A stretch of 64,000 nt of DNA from JAFAGX01 sp035623255 (GCA_035623255.1 DASPTU010000093.1:1-64000); one strand, 5' to 3'; shown: positions 51,285 through 61,286, counted from the first letter of the stretch. The notes: generated by a model not told the origin, from the letters alone. Made by a program: numbers and translations.

Positions 51285-51758
51285 TTACTGTTGCGGCGGC
51301 GGAGTGGAATTGGGGGCGTTCCCGGGGTTTTGGTTGCCCATGTGATGGCCCTGCATGCGCTCTTCTCGCCAGCTCTGCATCTCATCCCATTTTTTCTGCT
51401 GGTCGGGGTTCAACAAGGCGCGAACCTGATCATTGGACGCCTTGTGAATGTCCATCATCTTAGAACGCCGATCCTGTTGCGAAAGAGAAGTATCGGAGTG
51501 CAGGCTTTCCATCTGCGACTGTTCCGATTTGAAAATATCTTCCACTTTTGACTGCTGGTCCGAGCTGAGATTCAGCCGCTTTGCGAGCATGGCTGCGTGC
51601 TGTGTCGGATCCATGTGACCGCGCCCATGCCCATGATTGGGCGGAGCGCCGGCGGGTGGTGCTTCCTGGTTGTTTCCGGCATTATCTTGCGCGAGAGCAG
51701 CCGATCCCGAATAGAGCAGACCGGCGAACACCAACGCAAGCAGACAGTGTTTCAGCAT
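51285..51758 (-). CDS. Exported Spy/LTXXQ-like protein
   Basis: A 157-residue protein with a signal peptide (LLALVFAGLLYSGSAALA). His/Gly/Pro-rich segment PNHGHGRGHMDPTQHAAML is followed by LNLSSDQQSKVEDIFKSEQSQMESL and RALLNPDQQKKWDEMQSWRE, which match the LTxxQ repeats of the Spy/CpxP chaperones (also seen in metal-stress proteins). It ends in Asn/Pro/Gln. The ATG at 51758 is preceded by AAGGAG. It may protect envelope proteins or sense stress. Confidence 0.82.
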   Translation of the reverse strand: MLKHCLLALVFAGLLYSGSAALAQDNAGNNQEAPPAGAPPNHGHGRGHMDPTQHAAMLAKRLNLSSDQQSKVEDIFKSEQSQMESLHSDTSLSQQDRRSKMMDIHKASNDQVRALLNPDQQKKWDEMQSWREERMQGHHMGNQNPGNAPNSTPPPQQ

Positions 51759-51981
51759 AGTGTCTCCTTCCAAAGACTTCGTTTGAGCTAGTGGTGTAAA
51801 CCAGATTATCGACGCGAAGTTGTGCCAGCGGAACCGCTTTTACGAACTTTTACATCACTGCTATCTGTTGGCCAATCACACGGATTGGGATCTCCTCACC
51901 AAAAGAGGTTTGAGGGAAATCGGCGGTTAACCCTGAGGCGCAGCAGACCCAGTTGCTGTTTCCACGCCAATTGGTTCGAAG

Positions 51982-52557
51982 CTAATTCTTGCGTGGCGGG
52001 TCCAGTGTCCACGGCGGCACGACGCCGATAGAGCGGGCATAGGCGATCTGCTGGCCGAGGTGCTGCGCGATATGCTGCACGATGTAGAGCAAGACGCCCC
52101 GTTCGGTAATCTTCCCTCCGTTCCAATCGAGGGTCTTTTCCAGGTCTGCGTCGGGCATGGAGCGGATGGCCGCCTTGGCGTGGGCGTAGGAAGCCTTGAG
52201 CGTACCTATTACTTTTGATTTGTCGGTGGTGGACTGCTCCAAGGTTTTCGTATCGACCCCAGCTGGAGTGGGAGTGCCCACAAGTTTGTAGAGGTTGTAA
52301 TTGGCGGCGCTGGCGTGCAGAAAAACTTCCGCGATCGTGCGCACATCCGGCGAAGGCCGCCACGTGTATTTATCGGCGGGAATAGCCTCGGCCAGGCGGA
52401 CGAACTCGCTTTCCTGGATCATGACTTCGGCCATCACCTCGGAGCGGTATCCGGTCACGCCGGGAGTTCCGTCGCGGTAGGGGTACACCTGCGCTGACGT
52501 GTGGATGGAGCTGGTCGTTATGACGATCAAACAGAAAGCAGAGAAGATTCGCAGCAT
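51982..52557 (-). CDS. Exported DinB-family protein
   Basis: A 191-residue protein with signal peptide (FSAFCLIVITTSSIHTSA). The DinB four-helix bundle follows: EVMIQESEFVRLAEAIPADKYTWRPSPDVRTIAEVFLHASAANYNLYKLVG, later HIAQHLGQQIAYARSIGVVPPW. The His residues of FLHAS and HIAQHLG could bind a divalent metal as in DinB/YfiT-like proteins. Enzymatic role is unknown; known relatives are thiol-dependent metalloenzymes. Confidence 0.87.
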   Translation of the reverse strand: MLRIFSAFCLIVITTSSIHTSAQVYPYRDGTPGVTGYRSEVMAEVMIQESEFVRLAEAIPADKYTWRPSPDVRTIAEVFLHASAANYNLYKLVGTPTPAGVDTKTLEQSTTDKSKVIGTLKASYAHAKAAIRSMPDADLEKTLDWNGGKITERGVLLYIVQHIAQHLGQQIAYARSIGVVPPWTLDPPRKN

Positions 52558-52821
52558 GACAGCCTCCGTGTTGCGTTAGCAGACTGGCCGAATTGGCGAG
52601 ATTATACCCACTCCTTGTGATGGAGGTTCCGTATGGTCATTTGGCGTGACATCCTGATAGCACTCAAGGCGCCTGAACAAAATTTGGTCATACCTCAAGC
52701 AATAACAAAACTTTACAGTGCCTCTCTGAGGGCCGGGATATGATCCAGAGCAGAGATCCTCGCTACTGACCTGCATTGGAGGATGGGGCGGAGAATGCCA
52801 AGGTCGCCTGGCTGAGGCTGG

Positions 52822-55800
52822 ATGTGCACAGTGTGCGGGCAAAGTTCTAACGTCTTCTCGATTCATCAACAGGCCGGCTCATCCGAGAAGCTTTTTTGTG
52901 CGAGCCGGTCGAGTATTCACTCCTCGCTCCTCTGCATTCTTGCTTTCAGCCTGATGGTGGTTTCTCCCTGCAGAGTTGAGGGACAGACGCAAGCCGAAGC
53001 GCAAAAGGGCGGGACAATTCACGGCATCGTCAAATCCGGCAACATGCCGCTGCCGGGGGCAACGGTGTCCATCACACCGGCAGGATCGCAAGAAAAAAGA
53101 ACGGTTTGGACAGAAGTGGACGGCAGCTATACGCAGAGTGTTCCGTCATACGGTTCTTACACTGTGCGAGTGCAGATGACTGGGTTCGCGAACAGCACGC
53201 AGGAAGCCCTGATCGATGCAGGTCATGAGAGTGTGCAAGTGAATTTCAACCTGACTCTGCTATCGAGAGTCAAGCAGCGCGATTTTGAAACGCAAGGCGC
53301 GAGTAACGGCGCAACCGGAGGGCGAGGATTTCAACGACTCGCCGTAAATACGAATGGATTGAATCAGGAGTCGAGCGGCGATTCGCCAAACGATGTGGTT
53401 CCTGCCGGGATGCCGGTGCCTGGTATTGCACCCGACAGCGCCACGGAGTCTGTAGCGGTTTCGGGAAACTCGTCAAATCCGTTTACATCGTTTGGCCCCG
53501 GCGATTTCCAACAACGGGACAACGATACTTCTCAGCTGACGAGTCTTCTCGGTGGACCGGGTGGGCCGGGCGGGTTCGGCGGCGGCCCTGGGGGCTTCGG
53601 TGGAGGTCCGGGGGGACGCGGTGGAGGACGAGCAGTCTTTGGGCGACGCGGATTCGATATTAATCACCCGCACGGGTCTATCTATTACGGAGTTGGGGAT
53701 TCGGCGCTGAATGCCGCGCCGTTCTCACTGACTGGCCTGCCGGTGGTCAAGCCTGCTTACCTGCAGAACAGCTTTGGAGGATCGGTCGGCGGGCCATTGA
53801 ACATTCCGCACATTTACCAGGGCGGCACCAAGACGTTTTACTTCATTAATTACAACGGAAGGCGGGGTGAGCAACCGTTCGATCAGTTTTCTACCGTCCC
53901 CACGTTGTTAGAACGCGGGGGAGATTTCTCGCAAACTACGTATACGACGGGACCGCTCGCGGGGAAGCCGGTACAAATCTTCGATCCGGCGACCAACCGG
54001 CCATTTCCGAACGATACGATTCCCGCGATCAATCGAGCAGCGAAGGGCCTGCTGCCATACATTCCCGAGCCGAACCTGCCGGGGAGTTTTCAGAACTTTC
54101 ATTTCATCACTACCGCCAACAACAGCAGCGATGATCTGAATATTCGGGTGAACCACGCACTCGGTGCGGCCACATTAGGCGGGCGCCGGGGGCGAAACGC
54201 GCCGCGAAACAATTTGACCTTTGGCTTCCACTATCACCAGTCCGGCGCGACCTTGACGAACCCGTTGCCCAGCGTGGGCGGAAATACGAGTGTCCGCAGC
54301 TTCGATGTTCCGGTCTCGTACGTGCGCAGCTGGCACCGGCTCACCAACATTGCGCGGGTTGACTTCAACCGAAGCCGGACGCGGACGCAAAATCTTTATG
54401 CCTTTACGCAAGACATTACCGGCGATCTGGGAATCACCGGGGTTTCGCAAAATCCGTTTGACTGGGGCTTGCCGAATCTATCGTTCACGAATTTTGCCGG
54501 CCTGCAGGACGTAAATCCGCAGTTGCTGCGCAACCAGACAGTTACCTTTTCTGACAACATGATCTGGAACCACGGGAAGCATACCTGGCGGTGGGGCGGA
54601 GACTTTCGCCGCATTCAGCTCAATACCGAGACTGACAGCAACGCTCGCGGGTCGTTTATTTTTACCGGGCTCAATACTTCGGAAATCGTTGGAGGGCAGC
54701 CAGTCACAGAAACGGGTTACGATTTTGCGGACTTTTTATTGGGTGTGCCACAGCAAACCTCGGTGCAATATGGCGAAAACAATTATCACTTTCGCGGCGA
54801 CTCGTGGGACTTGTATGCGCAGGACGATTGGAAAATTCGCGGAAACCTGACGATCAATCTTGGTCTGCGCTACGAATACGTATCGCCGTTCACGGAGATC
54901 AATAACCGGCTAGCGAACCTTGATCTTTCGCCAGGCGTACTGAATGCCGCGCTGGGAACGCCAGTGGTAGCGCGGATTGTGTCCGGACAAAACGGACCCT
55001 TCAGCGGCGCGCTGCCGCCGAGCCTGGTGCGGCCGGACTATAACAACTTCGCTCCGCGTATTGGCATCGCCTGGAAACCATTCTCAAAGACGGTAGTTCG
55101 CGGAGGGTATGGAATCAACTACAACACGGGGGCGTTCCAGGGAATCGTACAGCAACTGGCGTTTCAGCCTCCGTTTTCGACGACCTCAACCAACATCCAA
55201 TCGGCACCAGGAGAGCTCACATTGCAGCAGGGATTCCCGACGGTTAGTGCGAATGGAATTACGAATAACTATTCGGTTACCCCAAATTATCGGATGGGGT
55301 ACGTGCAGATTCGCAATTTCGACATTCAACAACAGATACGCCCGACGTTGTTGCTGAACCTCGACTACACGGGAACGAAGGGCACGGACCTGGACATTCT
55401 TGAAGCGCCGAACCGCACCGCAACGGGGATTCGCATTCCCGATGTTCAGGCGTTCACGTATGAGCAATCCGCCGCCGATCTGGCGGCGAACGCGGCATCC
55501 GTGCGTTTGCGAAAACGGCTGTCCCATGGTTTTTCGATTGGCGGCATTTATACGTTTTCGAAATCAATTGACAACGCATCGTCGATCGGGGCGGGAGCTA
55601 CTTCGAGCGCGAGCAGGCCCGGACTGGGTGGGGGCGGCACAGGTGTAGCTGGAGGGGGAGCCGTGGCTTCGTCAGGCGCGGCAAATGTTGCGCAAAATCC
55701 CTTTGACCTGACGGCGGAGCGGGGGTTGTCGAGCTTCAACCAAACGCATCGGTTTACGGCGGACTATCTTTGGGAGTTGCCATTCGGGCATGACAAAACA

Positions 55801-56286
55801 TGGTTTAGCGGGAACAGCCCATGGCGCGCGATTTTTGGTGATTGGCAGTGGAGCGGGGACTGGACGATCGCTTCGGGACTTCCGTTTACGCCGCGGCTGC
55901 TCGGAAATCCGACCGACGTGAATCGCGGAACGAACGGGACGCTGCGGCCGGACCTGGTTCCGGGGGAAACTGTCCAGCTATCGACTCCGACAATTGCGGA
56001 GTGGTTTAACACAGCCGCTTTCGTCGCACCACCGGCGGGGCAATACGGCAATGCGCGGCGCAACAGCATCATCGGACCGGGCACGCATGTTTTCGATATG
56101 GCGTTCACCAAGGTCGTCCCAATAAAAGAAGCCAAGGTGCTGGAATTTCGGGCGCAGGCTACGAACATCTTCAACACGCCTCAGTACGTCACGATCGACA
56201 CGGTGGTGAACTCGCCTACATTCGGACGGGTGACGTCGGTGGGAGCGATGAGGCAGTTCACCATGAGTTCGCGGTTTCGCTTCTGA
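52822..56286 (+). CDS. TonB-dependent-receptor-like outer-membrane protein with carboxypeptidase-regulatory domain
   Basis: A 1154-residue protein of the Oar-like type common in acidobacteria. After a signal segment (SSLLCILAFSLMVVSPC), residues about 65-140 form a carboxypeptidase-regulatory beta sandwich (GTIHGIVKSGNMPLPGATVSI). A Gly/Pro/Phe-rich run (GGPGGPGGFGGGPGGFGGGPGG) sits near 245-270. A plug-like and large beta-barrel part follow, ending in the aromatic MSSRFRF. No TonB box was identified. The start is uncertain: the reading frame allows several sites before the signal peptide. The VWFA gene follows after 10 bases, implying one operon. Its cargo is unknown; such proteins may take up large polymers. 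Confidence 0.9.
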   Translation: MCTVCGQSSNVFSIHQQAGSSEKLFCASRSSIHSSLLCILAFSLMVVSPCRVEGQTQAEAQKGGTIHGIVKSGNMPLPGATVSITPAGSQEKRTVWTEVDGSYTQSVPSYGSYTVRVQMTGFANSTQEALIDAGHESVQVNFNLTLLSRVKQRDFETQGASNGATGGRGFQRLAVNTNGLNQESSGDSPNDVVPAGMPVPGIAPDSATESVAVSGNSSNPFTSFGPGDFQQRDNDTSQLTSLLGGPGGPGGFGGGPGGFGGGPGGRGGGRAVFGRRGFDINHPHGSIYYGVGDSALNAAPFSLTGLPVVKPAYLQNSFGGSVGGPLNIPHIYQGGTKTFYFINYNGRRGEQPFDQFSTVPTLLERGGDFSQTTYTTGPLAGKPVQIFDPATNRPFPNDTIPAINRAAKGLLPYIPEPNLPGSFQNFHFITTANNSSDDLNIRVNHALGAATLGGRRGRNAPRNNLTFGFHYHQSGATLTNPLPSVGGNTSVRSFDVPVSYVRSWHRLTNIARVDFNRSRTRTQNLYAFTQDITGDLGITGVSQNPFDWGLPNLSFTNFAGLQDVNPQLLRNQTVTFSDNMIWNHGKHTWRWGGDFRRIQLNTETDSNARGSFIFTGLNTSEIVGGQPVTETGYDFADFLLGVPQQTSVQYGENNYHFRGDSWDLYAQDDWKIRGNLTINLGLRYEYVSPFTEINNRLANLDLSPGVLNAALGTPVVARIVSGQNGPFSGALPPSLVRPDYNNFAPRIGIAWKPFSKTVVRGGYGINYNTGAFQGIVQQLAFQPPFSTTSTNIQSAPGELTLQQGFPTVSANGITNNYSVTPNYRMGYVQIRNFDIQQQIRPTLLLNLDYTGTKGTDLDILEAPNRTATGIRIPDVQAFTYEQSAADLAANAASVRLRKRLSHGFSIGGIYTFSKSIDNASSIGAGATSSASRPGLGGGGTGVAGGGAVASSGAANVAQNPFDLTAERGLSSFNQTHRFTADYLWELPFGHDKTWFSGNSPWRAIFGDWQWSGDWTIASGLPFTPRLLGNPTDVNRGTNGTLRPDLVPGETVQLSTPTIAEWFNTAAFVAPPAGQYGNARRNSIIGPGTHVFDMAFTKVVPIKEAKVLEFRAQATNIFNTPQYVTIDTVVNSPTFGRVTSVGAMRQFTMSSRFRF

Positions 56287-56296
56287 AGGGCACGGC

Positions 56297-58375
56297 ATGA
56301 GTTTGAATACACATTCTTTCGCCGATCGGATGGTTGCGGTCATTCTGCTGATAGTGCTGGGATGCCCGGCGTTGCCGGCGCAGCAACCGGACTATGTTTT
56401 TCGAGCGCAAACCGATCTGGTTCTGGTGAATGTGACAGTCCGCGACAAGAACGGAAATTTCGTTCGCAACCTCAAGCCAGAGGATTTCACCGTCCTGGAA
56501 GACAACAAGCCAGAGAAAATTGTCTCGTTCGATATCGAGAATACGGATGCGGTGGCAATGCAAGATGTGGCGCAGGCTAAACCACTGGCTGAGCAGAGCG
56601 CGGCGAAGCCGGCGAGCCCGGCGTCGTTGGCGCCTTCAGTGAATGAGTTCAAAGACAGGCGCCTGATCATTCTTTTCTTCGATCTGTCGGCAATGGAACC
56701 GGAGGAGATTGATCGCGCGATAACGTCAGCGGTGCATTATCTGGATACGCAAATGGCGCCGGCGGACCTGGTGGCGATCGTGTCTTTGGCGAACTCGCTT
56801 ACGGTAAATCAGGATTTCACGACAGATCATGAGCTTCTCAGGAAGGAATTGCGGGCGTTCAATACCGGTTCAGGCCAGGGTTTTGATGAAGGAAGTACGG
56901 GATCGACCGAAGGCACGCCGGATACGGGACAGCCGTTCACGGTAGACGACACCGAATACAACATCTTCAACACCGACCGGCGGCTGGAGGCGCTTCGATC
57001 GGTGGCGGAACGGTTGTCACACGTACAGCAAAAGAAGTCGCTGATCTACTTCTCCAGCGGCATGGACCGAACCGGGATTGAGAACCAGTCAGAGTTGCGC
57101 GCGGCCACCAACGCCGCGGTGCGGGCGAATCTTGCGATCTACACGATGGACATGCGTGGATTGCAGGCCATTGTGGCGGGCGGCGAGGCGCAGAATGCGA
57201 GTCTGCGCGGAGTCTCGGCGTATTCCGGCCAGTCCATGATGAATGCGCTCAATTCCAACTTTACGACGCAGGAGACGCTGGTCACTCTGGCGAGCGACAC
57301 CGGCGGGCGGGCATTTCTGGACTCGAATGATTTCAGCAAAGTGTTCAAGAGCGTGCAGGACGATTCCTCGGTCTATTACATGCTTGGATACCACAGTACC
57401 AATCCGGCGCGGGACGGACGATATCGCCGGATCACGGTCAAACTCAGAGTGCCGGGGTTGAAAATCGATTTCCGCCGCGGCTACTACGCACCGGCCGATT
57501 ACCAGCATTCCACCAAAGAGAACAAAGAGCGGCAGCTTGAAGAGGAGCTAGCTTCTGACCTGCCGAGCACGGATCTCCCCTTGTATCTGGGAGCGGCATA
57601 CTTTCGCCTGGATGCCAACAAATTTTCTGTGCCGATCTCACTCGTCGTACCGGGCTCGCAGATTCCGTTCGTGCGCAGCAGCGACCGGGACAAAGCGACG
57701 CTGGACGTGATCGGGATGGTAACGGACAGGGAGGGGCGGCCGATCACTTCGATACGCGACACGGTCAAGCTGGCGGTGGATACGGCGAACGAGGTGAAAA
57801 GAAAGAACGTGCAGTACGACACGGCTGTGACGCTGAACAGCGGCCGCTATCACGTAAAGTTTGTGGTGCGAGAAAACCAGACGGGGCGGATGGGGTCGTT
57901 CGAAACTGATCTGGAGGTCCCGGATTTCCGCTCGCAGCCGTTGAAAATGAGCTCGATTGTGCTGGCGAGCCAGCTTCAAACCGCGAAGAAGAGCACCATC
58001 GCCAACCCGTTGATCCGCGATGGCCAGGAGATCATTCCGAATATCACTCACGTGTTCGCGGCCACGCAACACCTGCTTTTGTATTATGAGGTTTATGATC
58101 CGGGCCGGCTGGATATGCAGGGATTCACGGCGCAGAACAAGAGCGGAATTCACTTGCTGACGAACGTTGCGTTTTTCCGCGGAAAGACGAAAGTGTTCGA
58201 AAGCTCGCTGGTGGAATTGGGCGAGCTCAATGCACGTGACCGCAAAGCCGGGATATTCCAGCTCGACCTGCCACTCAGCCAGTTGAAACCGGGATTTTAC
58301 ACGTGCCAGGTGAACGTGATCGACGATGCAGCCGGACGTTTTCTGTTTCCGCGGCTGGCGATGCTGATTCGATGA
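56297..58375 (+). CDS. VWFA-related exported protein
   Basis: A 692-residue protein with a signal peptide (MVAVILLIVLGCPALPA). The front (about 30-80) is TDLVLVNVTVRDKNGNFVRNLKPEDFTVLEDNKPEKI, a hallmark of the acidobacterial 'VWFA-related' family. The A domain follows (about 115-380): IILFFDLSAMEPEEID, where the MIDAS is DxSxM rather than DxSxS. A C-terminal beta-rich half ends FLFPRLAMLIR. These proteins usually follow TonB/Oar-like genes as here, and probably bind ligands at the cell surface. Function is not established. Confidence 0.88.
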   Translation: MSLNTHSFADRMVAVILLIVLGCPALPAQQPDYVFRAQTDLVLVNVTVRDKNGNFVRNLKPEDFTVLEDNKPEKIVSFDIENTDAVAMQDVAQAKPLAEQSAAKPASPASLAPSVNEFKDRRLIILFFDLSAMEPEEIDRAITSAVHYLDTQMAPADLVAIVSLANSLTVNQDFTTDHELLRKELRAFNTGSGQGFDEGSTGSTEGTPDTGQPFTVDDTEYNIFNTDRRLEALRSVAERLSHVQQKKSLIYFSSGMDRTGIENQSELRAATNAAVRANLAIYTMDMRGLQAIVAGGEAQNASLRGVSAYSGQSMMNALNSNFTTQETLVTLASDTGGRAFLDSNDFSKVFKSVQDDSSVYYMLGYHSTNPARDGRYRRITVKLRVPGLKIDFRRGYYAPADYQHSTKENKERQLEEELASDLPSTDLPLYLGAAYFRLDANKFSVPISLVVPGSQIPFVRSSDRDKATLDVIGMVTDREGRPITSIRDTVKLAVDTANEVKRKNVQYDTAVTLNSGRYHVKFVVRENQTGRMGSFETDLEVPDFRSQPLKMSSIVLASQLQTAKKSTIANPLIRDGQEIIPNITHVFAATQHLLLYYEVYDPGRLDMQGFTAQNKSGIHLLTNVAFFRGKTKVFESSLVELGELNARDRKAGIFQLDLPLSQLKPGFYTCQVNVIDDAAGRFLFPRLAMLIR

Positions 58376-58418
58376 CGGCCATTGGGCCGGCAGCATCCAG
58401 GTGTATTCTGGCAGCATC

Positions 58419-58790
58419 ATGAATCGAGAACGAGCGCTGAGAGTGGTATTGGTGCTGGTGGGATTGCTGTTCGTGGCCACCGCCTATCCGCTAGTGATAT
58501 TCCTGCGGCAAGAGCCTGCGTTGGCGATGATGATGAGCCTTTATGTCACGCTGGGCGTTTTTCTCCTACTTGCGTCACGCAACCCATCGGCGAATCGCAG
58601 CCTGATCGCCTTCGCGGCGTGGTCGAGCTTTGCTCATGCCGCCGTCATGGGGTTTCAGGCATTTCGTCACATGATCCAACGCGGAGAACTGGTGGGCGTG
58701 GTTGTGCTGATTATCATCGGGATAGTCCTGGTGGCGCTGGCACCGGCGAAAGCGGCAGGCGAGCGCCTGACGGTGGTGGCTGCGCGGTAA
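58419..58790 (+). CDS. Small four-helix membrane protein
   Basis: A 123-residue membrane protein with four hydrophobic segments: VVLVLVGLLFVATAYPLVIFL, MMMSLYVTLGVFLLLAS, IAFAAWSSFAHAAVMG and VVVLIIIGIVLVALAP. The charged ends and the SANRSLIAF turn fit a DUF6632-like family seen in acidobacteria. No function known. ATG 58419 chosen; six codons upstream another ATG exists. Confidence 0.72.
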   Translation: MNRERALRVVLVLVGLLFVATAYPLVIFLRQEPALAMMMSLYVTLGVFLLLASRNPSANRSLIAFAAWSSFAHAAVMGFQAFRHMIQRGELVGVVVLIIIGIVLVALAPAKAAGERLTVVAAR

Positions 58791-58865
58791 GGGCTGATCT
58801 ATTGGTGGAATACTCAAGGCAAGTATTGCGCAAGAACTTTGAAAGAACAGCTCGCCAGTGCGCTC

Positions 58866-59225
58866 CTAAGAAGGTTTGCACTCGCCTTCTATGACGGGAC
58901 CTGCATCGTGAATTTCTTCGTCGGCAGCCGTCTGCTTCCATTTCCTATAGACGTTCAGGACCGACAGCGTCCAGAAAGGGACCAAATCCAGTCCCGGCAC
59001 AAGTTCGGCGGCAAAGGCCGGCAGAAATTCCCAGTGCCAGCCGAGAAGATGCACAAGCGCAGCTGCGACCGCAAGATCAAGGACGTCATCGGCTGGTGAG
59101 AAAGCGCCTTCGGCGAAGAGTGGGAACACAAAGATTTGCAGCGCGTCGGCTGCTACAGCAAGAACCATCGCCGCTCTAAATCGCGACCGCGGCGACCTTC
59201 GGTCAAGTGCGTTCACAAGTTGCAT
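58866..59225 (-). CDS. Small membrane protein
   Basis: A 119-residue protein with hydrophobic segments AAMVLAVAADALQIFVFPLFA, VLDLAVAAALVHLLGW and FLPAFAAELVPGLDLVPFW. It ends in a charged tail (KWKQTAADEEIHDAGPV). No family recognised beyond a general resemblance to small acidobacterial membrane proteins. I use ATG 59225; a longer frame to 59420 would overlap the divergent DoxX gene. It is divergent from DoxX with about 100 bases between. Confidence 0.62.
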   Translation of the reverse strand: MQLVNALDRRSPRSRFRAAMVLAVAADALQIFVFPLFAEGAFSPADDVLDLAVAAALVHLLGWHWEFLPAFAAELVPGLDLVPFWTLSVLNVYRKWKQTAADEEIHDAGPVIEGECKPS

Positions 59226-59328
59226 AATGCTATTTTGCCTGATTTCGCGGCGCTGCTTCACTGAAAAGCTGCCAAGCCTATTGAAGCTTTCCAATCTGGT
59301 ATAGCATCCATTGGGTGCGAGGTGCACG

Positions 59329-59826
59329 ATGGCAACGAAGGCAACTTCATTAGGAAGCGAAGTGCTCCACCAAGCAGAAGCGGCAAACGGTCTGGCATTG
59401 GTGCGGCTGACAATCGGCACTATGTTCGTATGGGTGTTCTTCGAGAATTTGGGAAAGGGCTTATATACGCCGGCGGGCTATGCGGGGCTGATCAACTTCT
59501 ACATCACGCACAGTCACTCGCCGGCTGTTTGGAAAGCGGTGATGGGCCTGGCGGCAAGCCATGCCGCGATGGCAGCTTCCATGCAAGCGATTACCGAGAT
59601 CTCACTGGGGATTCTGCTGGTGATCGGCCTGCTGACACGCCCGGTCGCTTTTGTGGCCTTCCTATATCTAGGTAGCCTTTGGGTCTCGGAGTGGGGAACG
59701 GCGTGGATATGGGAGCTACTGGTTCCGGTGATGGCATCTCTTGGGCTTGCCATTGGGCGCGCGGGGAGAGCCTGGGGCGTAGACGCATGGCTGGCTCAGC
59801 AGTGGCCGTCCTCCCCATGGTGGTGA
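59329..59826 (+). CDS. DoxX-like membrane protein
   Basis: A 165-residue four-helix membrane protein. The pattern RLTIGTMFVWVFFENLGKGLYTP, AITEISLGILLVIGLLTRPVAFVAFLYLGSL and WELLVPVMASLGLAIGRAGRAWGVDAWL is that of DoxX/TQO-like subunits. Related proteins join quinone-dependent or thiol-linked enzymes. It is followed directly by the glycosyltransferase gene (the GT2 TTG starts at the base after its stop), so it may be co-expressed. Confidence 0.8.
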   Translation: MATKATSLGSEVLHQAEAANGLALVRLTIGTMFVWVFFENLGKGLYTPAGYAGLINFYITHSHSPAVWKAVMGLAASHAAMAASMQAITEISLGILLVIGLLTRPVAFVAFLYLGSLWVSEWGTAWIWELLVPVMASLGLAIGRAGRAWGVDAWLAQQWPSSPWW

Positions 59827-60549
59827 TTGAATCAAAATCTCGTGCGAGTGTCCGTCATCATCCCTACCCACAATGAAGCGCAGGCCATCGGTCGCGTGCT
59901 AGCCGACCTTCCCTCCGATCTCGTCACAGAGGTCATTGTCGTTAACAGCAATTCAACGGATGGAACCTGCGAAATTGCTGCAAAGATGGGGGCGCGTGTC
60001 ATCCAGGAGCCTCGCCGCGGATACGGGCGCGCGTGTTTGACCGGCCTTGCCAATGTCGACTCCGCTGATGTGGTTGTGTTTCTCGATGGCGATTACAGCG
60101 ATCGACCCTCCGAGTTGCCGCTTCTTTTGGCTCCCATCATGGAGGGGCGTGCTGACATTAGTCTCGGTTCGCGCCTCAGCGTCGGAAGCCAACCTGGTGC
60201 GCTACCGTGGCACCAATCTTCCGGAAATCGCCTGGCGGCCCGCTTGATCAAGATGTTGTATGGCTTGAGGATCACTGACCTTGGCCCGTTCCGCGCCGCA
60301 CGAGCGGACGTCCTCCATCAACTCAAGCTCGAAGAGGCCACCTATGGCTGGGCAGTTGAGATGATCTTAAAAGGTTCGCAGCAAGGATTCCGGATTGTCG
60401 AGGTACCGGTCAGCTATTATCCGCGCATTGGAAAATCGAAGATTAGTGGCACGATAAGAGGCACTCTTGGGGCAGCCTGGTTCATTCTCAGTCTGATAGT
60501 GAGTTATCATTTTCGGCGTCGACGGGCTGGCACGCGACGGCCGACGTGA
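59827..60549 (+). CDS. Glycosyltransferase family 2 (dolichyl-phosphate-glucose/mannose synthase-like)
   Basis: A 240-residue GT-A transferase. VSVIIPTHNEAQAIGRVL starts the family fold, and the metal/nucleotide motif is FLDGDYSDRP. ISLGSRLSVGSQPG and ITDLGPFRAARADVL follow, with a C-terminal hydrophobic segment (GAAWFILSLIVSYHF). It transfers a sugar from a nucleotide donor to a lipid or polymer. TTG 59827 is directly after the DoxX stop; GTG 59842 is an alternative. Its last bases overlap the next gene by four (GTGA). Confidence 0.88.
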   Translation: MNQNLVRVSVIIPTHNEAQAIGRVLADLPSDLVTEVIVVNSNSTDGTCEIAAKMGARVIQEPRRGYGRACLTGLANVDSADVVVFLDGDYSDRPSELPLLLAPIMEGRADISLGSRLSVGSQPGALPWHQSSGNRLAARLIKMLYGLRITDLGPFRAARADVLHQLKLEEATYGWAVEMILKGSQQGFRIVEVPVSYYPRIGKSKISGTIRGTLGAAWFILSLIVSYHFRRRRAGTRRPT

Positions 60550-61286
60550 GGCCTGGTGCGGCGTTTCCTATGGAACCCTCTAGCCAGACTAGCGTGCATT
60601 CTAACAGCCAGAACTGCACGCTGGTCATTATGGCCAAAGCACCGAGATCGGGAATGGTCAAGACCAGGCTGGCACAGTGTCTTCCTCAGCCTGCTGTCAC
60701 CACACTTTATCGTTGTCTTCTGGAGGACACGTTGGCGTTGGCGCAGTCGCTGGATGGTGTTGATGTTGCCATTATGTGCCCCGAGTCGGATGTCGATGAG
60801 TTGGCCCGCTTGGCCGGGGATCGGATGCGGGTTGTAGCGCAGACTGGTACGGGCCTTGCCGCCGGCCTTACTTCGGTGTTCGCGCAATTCGCCACCGCTG
60901 GTCAGCGGCGCATCGTCGCATTTAACAGTGATAGCCCGCATCTGCCAGCTAAAGTCCTCGAAAGCGCATTCGAGTTGCTCATTGCCCACGACCTTGTGGT
61001 CGGGCCGACCCACGACGGAGGCTACTACCTGATTGGCGCCAAGACCGCGTATGCCACGATTTTCGAAAATGATGGCATGGGAACTACGAACGCGCTTGAG
61101 GGGCTACTGGCGCGTGCTCGTGCACTCGGGCTGTCGACAGGTTTTACCGATCCTTTTTACGACATCGATGTGGGCGACGACCTGATTCGGCTCGCCGGGG
61201 AGCTCCGGGCCGCTCCTATGAGGGCACCACGAACAGCAGCCTGGTTCGCTGAGTGGGGACAAGTGGTGGCAGGGCTTCGTGGTTGA
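60546..61286 (+). CDS. DUF2064/TIGR04282-type nucleotidyl- or glycosyltransferase-like protein
   Basis: A 246-residue protein with the GT-A-like pattern CTLVIMAKAPRSGMVKTRLAQCL, IVAFNSDSPHLPAKVLESAF (the SDSP in place of a DxD) and LVVGPTHDGGYYLIGAK. The family is commonly next to GT2 genes and has no proven reaction. Its GTG start at 60546 overlaps the GT2 stop by four bases, so the two are coupled. The first 25 residues are poorly conserved and a later start is possible. Confidence 0.85.
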   Translation: MRPGAAFPMEPSSQTSVHSNSQNCTLVIMAKAPRSGMVKTRLAQCLPQPAVTTLYRCLLEDTLALAQSLDGVDVAIMCPESDVDELARLAGDRMRVVAQTGTGLAAGLTSVFAQFATAGQRRIVAFNSDSPHLPAKVLESAFELLIAHDLVVGPTHDGGYYLIGAKTAYATIFENDGMGTTNALEGLLARARALGLSTGFTDPFYDIDVGDDLIRLAGELRAAPMRAPRTAAWFAEWGQVVAGLRG

